Source: Epinephelus fuscoguttatus
Lineage: Eukaryota; Chordata; Actinopteri; Perciformes; Serranidae
Direction of reading: 5' to 3'
DNA: 64,000 nt
Assembly: GCF_011397635.1 (NCBI RefSeq)
Contig: NC_064761.1
Coordinates: 42,496,143 to 42,560,142 of the forward strand
Below the pieces are notes generated by a model. That model searched no databases, was not told the origin of the DNA, and was given only the letters and a program-made list of their open reading frames with translations. The translations under genes were made by a program, and so were the position numbers. Shown here piece after piece: positions 12,501 to 23,618 of the stretch. Positions within the stretch are counted from its first letter, which is position 1; every line of letters begins with the position of its first letter.

Positions 12501-15500
12501 ATACCAGGATGTTCTACTGCATCTGGTCATATTTTGCAGGATCCAAGCCAGCATGTTTTTCTGGTTATTCTGACCCACAATCCTCTGCGCAGTGCAAGAT
12601 ACATCACATTGAAGCCACAATGACAGATGACAGCGCATTCAAGTGACTGATGACCAGTGGAACAGTCATAACATGAATATTAACTGTTTAAGTGAACAGA
12701 GTAATCATAAAGATAACCGACAACAGCAAATGACAAGAAAATTAAGAGGAAATATAAATGTATTTTTACTGTGGGGAATAAGTTAGAATCTACAATGTCT
12801 GCAGTTATTATTTTAAAGTTTCAACTGCACACAAAATAACAACAGCAGAGCTCTCTGGGCTGATCTCTGTCTCTGGCGAGCTCAGTGAATGGAGTTTTGT
12901 TCTCTCTCCAAAGTAACGGATGAATGAACAAAAGGGTCAGAGTTCAGGGCGCAGTAAGGAAGTAGTATGTCCTGATTGTGCGCATACTGCATGCAACAGT
13001 ATGTACTTTGTAAAGGCAGCTTTACATACCTACTGTAAGTAAAAAGAAAAAGATTTGAAACGCACCCTAGAACTGACTGGGGTAAGGTTCTGGTGTGACG
13101 ACTCAACAAACAATGAGACAGAACTTGTTATTTCCCTGTTTCTTTTGTTGCCATTAGTGGCATGTTAGTTAAAGGGGCAAAAAGCGAAAACGTTTCACCG
13201 CTAGGTTCGCTGTTGTGCACTGCCTGTAGACCAAAACAAAGTGTGTCATGAGCCACTCCTCCCTCTTACCACCCTCCGCTCGCCTTGTCTGTGCAGCCGA
13301 GTACCGCAGCATCTCCACGGACTATTACATCCGGACGGTCCCAGTGTTTCTTCCGCAGGCTCCACTTCACTCAGCTGCCCGATATACCCGCTGCTTCTTC
13401 CCACATTAACCTGAATAACAAACCAGGGCTCGATGCTCCGGTTGGATCCAAACGGAGGCTAACTGGCTGTGCTGGCAGCTGAGTGAAGTGGAGCCTGAGG
13501 AGGAAGCATCGGTTAGCTCCCGCTTTCACTGCAGGCAGATTCACTCGCTACAGGGACGAGGAAATAAAACTTAAACAGCCAACTTAGTTTGGCTTAGTTT
13601 AGCAGTCAGCGATGTCTTTCACTCACTCTCAGTCTCTGCTGTGTTTAGCTATTTCCCTGCTTTCCTGTTAGCGTTAGCACTAGTCAGCTGCCACACTAAC
13701 GTCCCTACTCTTCTCCGTGAGCCCGTGGCTCATGGCTCCGTTTCATGCAGAGTAGGGACGTTAGCATTAGCTCCTGGAGTTAGCACTAGAGCTACTATGG
13801 CTACTGGAGTAACTTACAGCTATGGAGCGCTTCTGCCAGCTCTTCTAGTCACTGAGCCTCGCCTCCATCTAAGCAAATATATTACATTTATTACAGGTAC
13901 CATCATCATTGAAGTAGGCAGGGGAATAGCTAAACACAGTTTTATTTTGTGTCTGTTGAGTTTGAATGATGTGTGTTTTACGATGATTTAACAAGGCAAT
14001 AGCACAAACCTTATAGTTTGGTTAAAAAAGAGAGACCTGGATTGGTGTATGGTAGGGGTGGCGGACTGATACCCTCGATACTACGTTTTCATTTTCAAGA
14101 ACAATCCTTGCATCAACAAAATTGATAGCAAAAAGAAATATTAGTTCGTCTATTCTGCATCATACCGATTTGTATTTCAAGAGTTAAATTGTGTTTGCAA
14201 ACACTGCTCTGTTGTCGAGAACACATCTAGTGTATTTACTTATGCACTCAAACAACATACTCCAGACCCAGCAGTGTCTTCTTAGTTTCACTTTCACCCG
14301 ATGTCGGCAGTAGGACGACGGTAAGCTCACGTAACAGCCCTCCTGTTTACTGATGGGGGCTGATGTGAACCCTCACATCTACTATGAACGGCACTGCGTG
14401 CACATCTGTGTGACCGTAGCTGTCCACGGACGTTTAGTGCAGAAAGAATGTCCGAGCCTGATTAGTTTAATCCGCCACATAATAGCCGCTTTTTCCTCTT
14501 CATGAAAGAAGAAAAATCATGAGACAGAGAACTTGGAGCTGCAACCCAAACGAAGGGAGAGGGAGGGAGATGTCTCGGCGTCCAGACCTCTGACACAGAG
14601 ACAGAGTTTACTGGCAGAGTCTGTTCAAAGAGGCTCATAAAAGGAATATCAAAGTATATTCTAGCCTAGTGAAAATAGTATTTAACTCAACCCAGATCTT
14701 CAGCACTTGTTAATGTTACATTTTCAAACTGTAACTGGTCAACATTAGCTGTGACTTAAGGAGACTGATCATTCGCCTCATAAATCATGACACTTTTAAT
14801 AATATAAAGTATTGTATTGGTATTGGTATTGGTATTGACGATTCTGGCCTGTATTGCTTGTTATCGGATCAAAACCAAATCACCAGCCCAAGCGTACAGT
14901 TGTGCTTTATCTGTTTAGTAAGGAAAACAGGTGTAAGAATAGGTCAAAGTGGAGTTCTCAGACTAGCGATTGTGACACACTGCACAGCCCCACAGACATG
15001 TGTTTCACAACAACCAACTCCCTTTTTCTTCTGCAATCGTCAAATGACCACAGGAATCAGTTCAACATCCTTCCTACTCTCATTGTATTTTTATGGTTCA
15101 TCTTCAATTTAACTTTCAGAGTATTTGGTTTTTGGCTGAACTGTGGATTTATTAGACACGTTGTGTTATTGTCTGACTGCTCATGTTATTTATTTGACCA
15201 TTCTTTGCTCCTTCAGAGGTTACGTGAAGTTGGTTTTAACTCTGAGTCTTGCAAATGGTTCCAGGACTTCCTGTCACAGAGGCAGCAATGGGTTGTCTTA
15301 AATAATAATCATTCTAATTACCTGACATTGTCAAAAGGAGTCCCTCAAGGTTCAATACTGGGTCCTGTTTTATTTACAATATATATCAATAATATTGCAT
15401 CCACCATCACAAACTGTAACGCCCATCTTCACGCTGATGATACAGTTCTGTACTGCTCGGCTAACACGGCACTTTCAGCTATTCAAACCCTCAGCAAGCT

Positions 15501-18500
15501 TTTGATCAAGTACAACATACTCTGTTTCACTTGAAACTGGTTCTCAATCCAAATAATACCAAATACATGTTATTTTCTAGAGTTGCAGATATTGATGACC
15601 ATAGCATAAATATCACCACTTTGAGAGGACACAGTATGAAAAGAGTCTCTGAATACAAGTATCTTGGTATCTGGTTAGTTCACAAACTCAAATTCAAGTC
15701 CCACATTGATTCTGTGACAAACAAACAAAGACAAAAACTTGGTTTCCTGTACAGGAACAAAACAAATTTTCATGCTCATGCTCCGAGTACCATGGACACT
15801 TCATTTGGTAAAACTGCCTTTGGTTTCTCTGTTGCATTCACATGGAAAACTTTACAACAAACGTTAAAACTACAGACACTTGTTCCAGTGGGTCAGTTTA
15901 AAACCATGGTACATGAATACTCTGTCGTTGAATGTAACTGTTTTTAAATTGTGCTGTTACTGTCTTTTATTGTTCTTTTTATCTGCATATTATTAGTCTT
16001 TTTGTAGCCTGAGTGTCAGACTGAATCTCTCAGAACCTTCAGTCTGACATCGCCTCCATTGAAGGCGATTTACAAGGGGGAGGGAATTTGATTTTTCCCT
16101 AACCAATCAGTAGAGATCAACAACTCACCCAGAATCTGACGTCATTAGTATCCATGCCTCGGGGGTGCCGAAAACAAGCGAGCATTGCCCGTTTAAAATG
16201 TCTCCGTCGTTGTGCACGCCCAGCTGCATCGCCGTTAAATCCAGTTTAGCAGCTTCCTTAATTTGATCCTCCATTAACGCAAGTAGTGGCGAAATACCTT
16301 GATAACATCGTTAATGTGGTCTGTAGTATCTGTAGCGGTCGCAATTGTTGTTATCCTCACCAGTTACCCACCGGCGTACAGCTTGACATTAGCGCGGCGC
16401 TGATTGGCTAATCGCTAGACCCGCCCCCAACCCTGGCGTTCATTGGTCCGTCCATCGTTTGGATGAGATAAATCGCAAATTCATTGCAGTATGCCAGACC
16501 AGAGATGCAAGCCTACTCAGTTGAGTGGGCGGGGTCTATGGTCTGGAACCAGGCTAGTCTTTTTGTACTCTCGAAATCATTGAAAATGAAGGCAAGCCCT
16601 AAATGATTCTTCGAGAATAAATAAAGGTTGAATGAATTAAGGATGCCATTGTCTCTTGATCTGAGCGTTGAAGATGGTGAATTAAAATGTTTTATTGACT
16701 GACATGAATGACAGAATACAAGAAAATAAGTAAGTGATTATTCACCAGTTTCACCATATGTAACTATGTCATCCTGACCTGCTTGGTGACTCTGCTCAGC
16801 TCCACTGCTATGTCTCCTCCAGAGTTTCCTATCCCAATCACTACAACCTTTTTATCCCTCCATTCCTCAGGAGTCTTGTAGTCTCTGCTGTGGAAGTACT
16901 TTCCCGTGAAGGTGTCAATGCCTGGGAGAAACAAAGACAAAGACTTGTGACTGCTGGACAAAGAGCTTTGTGATCTGTATCTGACACTGTTATAAAAATA
17001 TAATTCAGGTCAGTGTTGATGACATTTCACTGACATTATTCTCTCTGGGTGGAGCTGCTTTCTGTTGATATCATGTTACATAACCACACTGTACAGAGTT
17101 GCCGTTACAGGCTAGATCAGACTGTGTCAAAGGTTCACTTTGACATAATTTCCTCTTTGTGTTGCTAGAGCACGAGCAGCACTACTTGTGTTTGAGCAAA
17201 CTGAAGGATATTTATAGGCTGCAAACGACACCTGGGAAGTCATGCAGTGGCAGGTTGGGCTGGCAGTGATGTCCAATACAGATCATCACCGCATCGAAAA
17301 TGTGTCTCTCCTTTTTGCCGTCCTTGTTCTCGATCTCAACGTCCCACTGGCCTGAATGAGAAAAATCTGATCTCTGCTTCACCTGCAAGACTTTGGTCTG
17401 AACAGAGAGGCACAAACAGTTAACAGTTTACTGATAACAGAAAAGCAAACCGACTCTGAGGTGAGCAGTAACCAGCAGTAACACTATTTTACATTTACAA
17501 CTCAGCTGAGAATATTGCATCCTTTCAGGGAAGTCAGTGAAGCATCCTTACATTGAAGCGTATGTGCTTGGTGAGCTGGAAGTGGTCAGCATACATCCGG
17601 AAGTAGTCCATGATGAGGGAGTTATGCATGTAGTTTGGGAAGTGACCAGGGATGGGAAAGTCACTGAAACACATCATCTCCTTGGAGGTGTTGATGATGA
17701 CAGAGTGGTAAATGCTCGCTCTGTCTGGCTCTGGATTCTCCTGCAATATAACACAAGGCCGTGATCACCTGTTTAACATTGGGGTGGACCATTTTCAATC
17801 TGCACCTTATGTGACCTATGTGAATTTTTATAAACTCAACAGTGAAACTGAGCTTTTAAACCAGTTTGAGACAAAAATCTTAGATCATGGGTTCTCAAAG
17901 TTTTGATGGCTGAGTGCCAGCATATGATTGGGGGCTGCACAGCGAGAGCGCACACACTATCACCTTTTTATAACTTGATTAGGACATATCATACTATGAC
18001 CTTTTTTCATTACCTTACTTTATGACATACTTACACTTAACAACAGTGGACAGTGATATAGCCTACATTCCACTTTTTAATACATTTAAAGATAACAGAA
18101 TGAAGGGGTGGGGGCTAGAATAAATAAGGAAAATTTGTTGGGGGGTGTCACTACAAACATAGACGTTTGACCTTAGCCCAGGGTCATCTGTACCCTTTGA
18201 CTTCCCTGAGGACAGGCTGGGCAACCAGACCAGGTATTTTTTAACAAGAGTTCACAGTGTTTTTAGAGACCAAACTGGGTATTTTAAGCAAGAGTTTGGG
18301 ACATGTCACACTGTGCTTGTAGCAACCAAACTGAGTATTTTTTTAACAAGAGTTAGTTTGTGTTAGTATTGAGGGAAATGGGTATTTTTTGACTGAAGTT
18401 GAGGACATGTCCAGCTGTTTTAGTAGTGGCAAAAGCAAGTATTTTTAATGAGAGTGTGCCATGTTTGTTTCAGCCAAACTGGGTATTATCAACAAGAGTT

Positions 18501-19213
18501 CGGGACATGTCCAGCTGTGTTTGTAGTGACCACAGGGGTTATTTTTAACATGAATTTGCCGTGTTTGCAGCAACCAAGCTGGACCTTTTTTATGCAGTTT
18601 GGGACATGTCCAGTCTTGATTGTAGCAAAAAGTTGTTTTTTTATTTGTTTGTTTGTTTTTATCACAGTTTGCCCTGTTTGTAATGACAAGCAACCAAAGC
18701 AACCTTGCAGTAATTTGATCAGTCAATGTTTGATTTTGCTTTTATGTAAATATGATTAAATGGATTATAATTGCAGGAAGTAAAACATTGTGCATAGTGA
18801 TATGTACAAAATTTTGCACACACAAAATAGGGGTCCACTTTGGAAAATGTCCCTCTGCCCATATTTCCTAATGACTGGCCTGCTGGTTGCTGCAAACACA
18901 GCGTGACATATCCTCAGTTTGTTCTTTACAAAGATGGTGAACTCTCTTAAAAACAAATCTGGCTGAACAAACAGAGCCAAAGGGAGTGGCATTTGCGTCC
19001 CTCAACATATATTATAATTGCTGCCTGGATATAACACATCTTAACTTAAAATGAAACGAACCAGTGTGCAGCGTGACCCACCTTAAACCTCCACAGACCA
19101 CCAATGTCGTCGCTGCTCTCAAAGCAGACTGGCTCCAGCCCTTCATCCAGGCAGCACTTGATGCAGGCCAATCCTGAACTTCCTCCTCCAACCACCGCCA
19201 CACGACGAGTCAT
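9540..19213 (-). CDS. fmo5: FMO-B: flavin-containing monooxygenase (FMO5-like), 9 coding exons, 556 aa
   Basis: Same enzyme family as FMO-A. Exons in transcript order: 19082-19213, 17552-17740, 17232-17397, 16779-16921, 11768-11964, 10555-10702, 10210-10417, 10060-10132, 9540-9954. Exon lengths equal those of FMO-A except for three extra bases in the last exon (the protein ends LPAH instead of LPV). Motifs: FAD GGGSSG (9-14), [11 protein letters not shown] (167-177), GIGNSGG (192-198), FATGY (327-331), and a hydrophobic C-terminal stretch before a short amphipathic tail. Intron 4 is enlarged to about 4.8 kb and holds a plus-strand LINE fragment and a 550-bp insertion. A noncoding first exon is likely at about 19738 and upwards. 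It is nearly identical to FMO-C and the two are products of a recent duplication; no frame damage is seen. Confidence 0.92.
10790..11065. mobile_element. Helitron 3'-end fragment in FMO-B intron 5
   Basis: About 275 bp here match the last part of the Helitron in FMO-E (57222-57499) nearly base for base, including the 3' terminus ATGGACTAG followed by T. The 5' part of the element is missing. FMO-C has different sequence at the corresponding place (an hAT-like element), so this intron was reshaped independently in the two copies. Confidence 0.7.
11205..11610. repeat. Dispersed repeat with internal ~24-bp minisatellite (intron 5 of FMO-B)
   Basis: The segment opens with 'cctgggcacagatatgca' and ends near 'cccgttcagtaatcc'. 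Its middle (about 11320-11480) is a degenerate tandem array of about 24-bp units of the type 'TTTTGCATCTCTTTGAAGTTG'. Relatives lie at 27680-28060 (allelic position in the duplicate) and, split by another transposon, at 53995-54910. Open frames across the array are low-complexity and I do not regard them as genes. Confidence 0.6.
13173..14137. mobile_element. ~965-bp B-specific segment with inverted repeats (FMO-B intron 4)
   Basis: This stretch lies between blocks shared with FMO-C; at the matching place FMO-C has a different segment of only about 150 bp. It contains two inverted-repeat pairs: a 22-bp pair GGCTCCACTTCACTCAGCTG.. at 13359-13380 against 13473-13494, and CTAACGTCCCTACTC near 13697 against its complement near 13751. 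This suggests a composite non-autonomous DNA element. The family is not identified. Confidence 0.45.
14810..14840. repeat. (TATTGG)n microsatellite
   Basis: A short hexanucleotide array, one unit longer in the duplicate at 30428-30464. It lies at the 5' side of the LINE-containing part of intron 4. Confidence 0.8.
15199..16640 (+). pseudogene. LINE fragment, reverse-transcriptase remnant (FMO-B intron 4)
   Basis: The plus strand encodes reverse-transcriptase blocks: [13 protein letters not shown] at about 15337 and the catalytic-loop relative HADDTVLY at about 15433. A stop or frame change at 15534 is followed by a YLGIWL block near 15660. The AATAAATAAAGG tail followed by TGAATGAAT at about 16620 looks like an L2/CR1- or Rex1-type 3' end. 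The copy is 5'-truncated. Compared with FMO-C it lacks about 300 bp after 15767, and it is interrupted by the insertion at 16005-16556. It cannot encode an active protein. Confidence 0.75.
16005..16556. mobile_element. ~550-bp insertion with TAGCCTG..CAGGCTA ends, present in B only
   Basis: The duplicate copy at 31935-31955 shows the uninterrupted site with a single GTCTTTTTG. Here that 9-mer stands on both sides (15996-16004 and 16557-16565), and the repeat can be read as 13 bp if the ends are placed further in. The outer bases form a short inverted repeat (TAGCCTG, then CAGAC a few bases in, on both ends). This is a non-autonomous DNA transposon inserted after the duplication. The 9-bp duplication would suit a Mutator-like element, but the family is unproven. 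Confidence 0.7.
18228..18690. repeat. Degenerate minisatellite, ~40-57-bp units (FMO-B intron 1)
   Basis: Repeated phrases are 'accaaactgggtatttt', 'aacaagagtt' and 'gggacatgtccagctgtg', spaced about 40-57 bp apart and occurring seven or eight times. Related arrays are in FMO-C (33830-34440) and, in the opposite orientation, at 39690-40070. Open frames on either strand merely read through the array. Confidence 0.65.
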
Positions 19214-19737
19214 ATTTCAGCTGAAACAAATGTTTTCACTCTAAGTAACACAAGATCTGCAAACAGCACCAGAACACAGAGATCCGTCCCCTTCTTTACT
19301 CTGCTGAGTCGGATAATTATATCAGTCTGTCTGAAAATCACAGAAGAGGCAATGCATGCAGTAAAACGAGATGTGCAACATTTGTCTTATAGGGCTCTAT
19401 GATCACCAGCCCGCCTTCTGTTTCAGTTTTAACTGGTTTCTCTAAATGTTGCGCAACCACGATCAAAGCTCATCATGCGTTAATGTGTAGCTACAAGTTT
19501 TACATATTTCACATTAGAAGCAATGCACTGACTCAGACACCAACCCTACTTTCGCAACTCGACTTTAACGTCTTGTTTACTGTGACTCTGCAAAGCCGGT
19601 GTCAACAATCTCAGAATACAGCAGTTAAAAGTTTAACCGCTTTTTTTTTTTTTTTTTTTTTTTTTACAAAAATCTTGACAAAAATGCACCAATACCTTAC
19701 AATACTATATTTCGGCACGTAGCCCATGATTTCTTAC

Positions 19738-19815
19738 CTTCTTCGATTCGGATGAGGAAACGACTTCTCCGTGCTGGGTGTATCTGAGCAGTGGGCGGAG
19801 TGAGAATAAAGAGAC
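19738..19815 (-). promoter_or_regulatory. Candidate noncoding exon 1 and promoter of FMO-B
   Basis: On the minus strand a strong donor GAAG|GTAAGAA is at 19738/19737, matching the TTTCAG acceptor just before the start codon (exon edge 19220). Upstream are a GC-box-like CCGCCC (about 19793) and a TATA-like CTTTATT (about 19806). The arrangement is conserved in the duplicate (35512-35592). The transcription start is inferred, not seen. Confidence 0.45.
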
Positions 19816-20177
19816 TGTGCACAACAATCTGTATCCCCAAACGACCCCCGTGGCAGTGCAGAGTCAGGGTTATTGAACTGGAGCAAAAGCAAACACACAG
19901 CGCTCTTTTGCCTGACAATCTACCAGATGGCAGAGGGCCACACTGTCAGGGCTCTATATCATAATGGATCTGAGTGGCCCCACGATTCACAAAAGCAGCT
20001 TATGGGAGCCAAACAACCTTGGGGTCCACATCTATGGGGTGCCGTTTGTAAAGTGGCTCACGCTGAAAATAACATCAACATTTTTCCACATTTAGCTTCA
20101 AACAATGTTTGAAAAAGTGTTGTGATTTTTTTAACGTCACCTTTTACCACATTTACAGCAATATTTGTTAACTTAGA

Positions 20178-20355
20178 AATATGTTAAATAGTTAAATCTA
20201 AATATTAAATGTGGCACCTAAATGTTAAATGTTAAATCTAAATATTAAATCTAAATCTAAATATTAAATCTAAATCTAAATGCTAAATCTAAATCTAAAT
20301 GTTCAATCTAAATATTAAATCTAAATCTAAATGCTAAATATAAATCTAAATGTTC
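20178..20355. repeat. AT-rich tandem array of CTAAAT-type units
   Basis: Units of the form 'taaatctaaatattaaat' repeat with small changes over about 180 bp. The complement appears at 23105-23365 and a third, shorter array at 23620-23720. Confidence 0.75.
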
Positions 20356-20552
20356 TGGGTGAAACTAAATATTTAGCTAATATGCAAATTCACACTGCCG
20401 GTCACCGGAAGTACCAAAATAAAAGCTCGAGATGGTCAGACTGCGTTTATAGAATCAAATAACGAATTAAAACCAACTTATCGGGGGAAATGAACACTTG
20501 AACATACATTAGCGTGATAATAACTACCTAAAATAACAAGCTCCGTTACCGT

Positions 20553-20938
20553 AACCGTTAGCTCTTAGCCCTGTTAGCAGTGTCTGTAATGACTCATTAA
20601 CTCTTAAACGGTCCGTGAAAAAAATATTTTTTTCCAGCGGATATCTTAGTTACAACATGATTGACCTAGCAAAGCAGTTTTGTGTTGCTATGTGTGGTAT
20701 TTGTTCAGTTTTGGGAAATCACGATGTCTAGAAAGCATCAGTGGCTGCAGCAGCAGCAAAGCTATCAGGACGTCATCTGTTAAATGTCTCCCATTGTCGG
20801 ATATGACATGAAACTACTCCAGTTAGCTCAATCATGTTGTAACTAAGACATCCGCTGGAAAAAATATTTTTTTCCATTAGAGTTAATGGGTCATTACAGA
20901 CAACGCTAACGGGGCTAACAGCTAACGGTTAGCCCCGC
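20553..20938. mobile_element. ~385-bp MITE-like foldback element, copy 1
   Basis: The ends are long inverted repeats (about 100 bp): the left reads ACCGTTAGCTCTTAGCC..GTCTGTAATGACTCATTAAC and the right is its complement, ending GCTAACGGTT. No coding capacity. A second copy in opposite orientation lies at 24045-24415 on the far side of the nest. Confidence 0.7.
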
Positions 20939-21066
20939 TAATCTACAATAACCATGTTATTAATTTCAGAACGTGATAGTAATGTTTGTTCAATCATTGT
21001 GTTTATAGACTTTACAATCACCAGATTAGTCTAAACGGCGATATAGTAACGTGAAAAATGTGAGAT

Positions 21067-21069
<3 letters not shown>

Positions 21070-21114
<45 letters not shown>
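21070..21114. repeat. (CA)n microsatellite
   Basis: An uninterrupted dinucleotide run directly beside the left end of the Tc1 element. Confidence 0.95.
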
Positions 21115-21121
<7 letters not shown>

Positions 21122-22753
21122 CAGTACAGGCCAAAAGTTTGGACACACCTTCTCATTCAATGCGTTTTCTTTATTTTCATGACTATTTACATTGTAGATT
21201 CTCACTGAAGGCATCAAAACTACGAATGAACACATGTGGAGTTATGTACTTAACAAAAAAAGGTGAAATAACTGAAAACATGTTTTATATTCTAGTTTCT
21301 TCAAAATAGCCACCCTTTGCTCTGATTACTGCTTTGCACACTCTTGGCATTCTCTCCATGAGCTTCAAGAGGTAGTCACCTGAAATGGTTTCCACTTCAC
21401 AGGTGTGCCTTATCAGGGTTAATTAGTGGAATTTCTTGCTTTATCAATGGGGTTGGGACCATCAGTTGTGTTGTGCAGAAGTCAGGTTAATACACAGCCG
21501 ACAGCCCTATTGGACAACTGTTAAAATTCATATTATGGCAAGAACCAATCAGCTAACTAAAGAAAAACGAGTGGCCATCATTACTTTAAGAAACGAAGGT
21601 CAGTCAGTCCAGAAAATTACAAAAATTTTAAATGTGTCCCCAAGTGGAGTCGCAAAAACCATCAAGCGCTACAACGAAACTGGCACACATGAGGACCGAC
21701 CCAGGAAAGGAAGACCAAGAGTCACCTCTGCTTCTGAGGATAAGTTCATCCGAGTCACCAGCCTCAGAAATCGCTAGTTAACAGCAGCTCAGATCAGAGA
21801 CCAGATGAATGCCACACAGAGTTCTAGCAGCAGACCCATCTCTAGAACAACTGTTAAGAGGAGACTGCGCGAATCAGGCCTTCATGGTCAAATAGCTGCT
21901 AGGAAACCACTGCTAAGGAGAGGCAACAAGCAGAAGAGATTTGTTTGGGCCAAGAAACACAAGGAATGGACATTAGACCAGTGGAAATCTGTGCTTTGGT
22001 CTGATGAGTCCAAATTTGAGATCTTTGGTTCCAACCGCCGTGTCTTTGTGAGACGCAGAAAAGGTGAACGCATGGATTCCACATGCCTGGTTCCCACTGT
22101 GAAGCATGGAGGAGGAGGAGGTGTGATGGTGTGGGGGTGTTTTGCTGGTGACACTGTTGGGGATTTATTCAAAATTGAAGGCACACTGAACCAGCATGGC
22201 TACCACAGCATCCTGCAGCGACATGCCATCCCATCCGGTTTGCGTTTAGTTGGACGATCATTTATTTTTCAACAGGACAATGACCCCAAACACACCTCCA
22301 GGCTGTGTAAGGGCTATTTGACCAAGAAGGAGAGTGATGGAGTGCTGCGGCAGATGACCTGGCCTCCACAGTCACCGGACCTGAACCCAATCGAGATGGT
22401 TTGGGGTGAGCTGGACCGCAGAGTGAAGGCAAAGGGGCCAACAAGTGCTAAACACCTCTGGGAACTCCTTCAAGACTGTTGGAAAACCATTTCAGGTGAC
22501 TACCTCTTGAAGCTCATGGAGAGAATGCCAAGAGTGTGCAAAGCAGTAATCAGAGCAAAGGGTGGCTATTTTGAAGAAACTAGAATATAAAACATGTTTT
22601 CAGTTATTTCGCCTTTTTTTGTTAAGTACATAACTCCACATGTGTTCATTCATAGTTTTGATGCCTTCAGTGAGAATCTACAATGTAAATAGTCATGAAA
22701 ATAAAGAAAACGCATTGAATGAGAAGGTGTGTCCAAACTTTTGGCCTGTACTG
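21122..22753 (+). mobile_element. Tc1/mariner transposon with ~270-bp inverted repeats
   Basis: A TA dinucleotide flanks both ends (21120-21121, 22754-22755) and the terminal bases are CAGTACAGGCCAAAAG on both sides in inverted orientation. The inverted repeats continue inward for about 270 bp (to roughly 21395 and from roughly 22484), so the right repeat overlaps the last third of a kilobase including the 3' end of the transposase frame. Both repeats are nearly intact, indicating a fairly young insertion. Confidence 0.92.
21535..22590 (+). pseudogene. Tc1-type transposase (DD38E spacing), one nonsense codon
   Basis: The transposase cuts and pastes the element at TA sites. The frame from ATG 21535 to TAA 22590 has 351 codons, with a single in-frame TAG at 21775-21777; codons before and after it are in the same frame. 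The N-terminal part holds two helix-turn-helix DNA-binding segments with a GRPR-type linker (RKGRPR, about residues 62-67). The catalytic Asp is in LWSDESKF; then QQDNDPKH (Asp codon 22276-22278) and NPIEMVW (Glu codon 22393-22395), 38 residues apart. This DD38E spacing differs from the DD34E of classical Tc1 and fits the group described as Intruder. As it stands the gene cannot make full-length protein. Confidence 0.88.
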
Positions 22754-22754
22754 T

Positions 22755-22777
22755 ATATATATATATATATATATATA

Positions 22778-22811
<34 letters not shown>
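22755..22811. repeat. (AT)n microsatellite
   Basis: An alternating AT run follows the right end of the Tc1 element, with one short interruption. Confidence 0.9.
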
Positions 22812-22814
<3 letters not shown>

Positions 22815-23548
22815 CTAAATTCCGCTGGTTTTCTACCCGGAAGTATTTGTAAACAACAAGGTGATTCCCTCCGAAGAGACACTAACAACTCAAAGTACAC
22901 ATCAAATAAAATTTCTCCAAACGCGTTTCTTGTTATTTTAGGTAGTTATTATCACGCTAATGTATGTTCAAGTGTTCATTTCCCCCGATAAGTTGGTTTT
23001 AATTCGTTATTTTATTCTATAAACACAGTCTGACCATCTCGAGCTTTTATTTTGGTACTTCCGGTGACCGGCAGTGTGAATTTGCATATTAGCTAAATAT
23101 TTAGTTTCACCCAGAACATTTAGATTCAACATTTAACATTTAGATTTATATTTAGCATTTAGATTTAACATTTAGATTTAGATTCATATTTAATATTTAG
23201 ATTTAACATTTATATTTATATTTATATTTATATTTAGCATTTATATTTAACATTTATATTTATATTTATATTTAATATTTAGATTTACACTTAGCATTTA
23301 GATTTAACATTTAGATTTAGATTTAGATTTAATATTTAAATTTAACATTTAACATTTAGGTGCCACATTTAATATTTAGATTTAACTATTTAATATATTT
23401 CTAAGTTAACAAATATTGCTGTAATGTGGTAAAAGGTGACATTAAAAAATTCACAACACTTTTTCAAACATTGTTTGAAGCTAAATATGGAAAAATGTTG
23501 ATGTTATTTTCAGCGTGAGCCACTTTACAAACGGCACCCCATACAGAG

Positions 23549-23617
23549 GGGGTCCCACACCCGGGATCGAACCGGGAACCCTCTTGCTGTGAGGTGACAG
23601 TTCCACCGTGCCGCCGG
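23549..23617 (-). repeat. tRNA-derived SINE fragment
   Basis: On the minus strand the segment carries a B-box-like GGTTCGATCCC preceded by a 'cctcacagcaagagggt' phrase seen in a common fish SINE. Only about 70 bp remain and no intact A box is present. It is not a functional tRNA gene: there is no full cloverleaf. Confidence 0.5.
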
Positions 23618-23618
23618 T

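Larger units (their letters stand above)
8678..20030. repeat. Segmental duplication, copy 1 (carries FMO-B)
   Basis: This block aligns along almost its whole length with 24650-35808: coding exons, introns, the 3' flank and about 800 bp of sequence upstream of the start codon. The left edges are 'gcttttagcc' at 8680 and 24652. The right edges are 'ccttggggtccacatc' at about 20030 and 35808, after which the sequences part. Differences are mainly discrete insertions and deletions in introns, with few substitutions in exons. Beyond the right edge this copy runs straight into the arm of the palindromic nest. Confidence 0.9.
20031..23545. repeat. Large imperfect palindrome (foldback-type nest) around a Tc1 transposon
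   Basis: The left arm, 20031-20545, starts TATGGGGTGCCGTTTG. It is the reverse complement of 22920-23545, which ends CAAACGGCACCCCATA. Both arms contain AT-rich stretches of CTAAAT-type hexamers that differ in length, and a well-conserved core with 'ccggtcaccggaagtacc'. The space between the arms holds a smaller foldback element, a CA microsatellite and a Tc1 transposon. The arms look like ends of a non-autonomous DNA element into which others inserted. Confidence 0.8.

Noticed and set aside
14854..15198. Protein-coding gene at the 5' side of the LINE fragment
   Set aside because: The frame joins LINE sequence, is interrupted in the duplicate, and has no domain before the reverse transcriptase blocks.
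17537..17764. Plus-strand open frame opposite FMO-B exon 2 (also 32918-33145 and 5843-6109)
   Set aside because: It recurs in each copy only because it is the antisense reading of a conserved exon.
23549..23617. tRNA gene
   Set aside because: Only a B-box-like part is present and no cloverleaf can be drawn; it is a SINE remnant.
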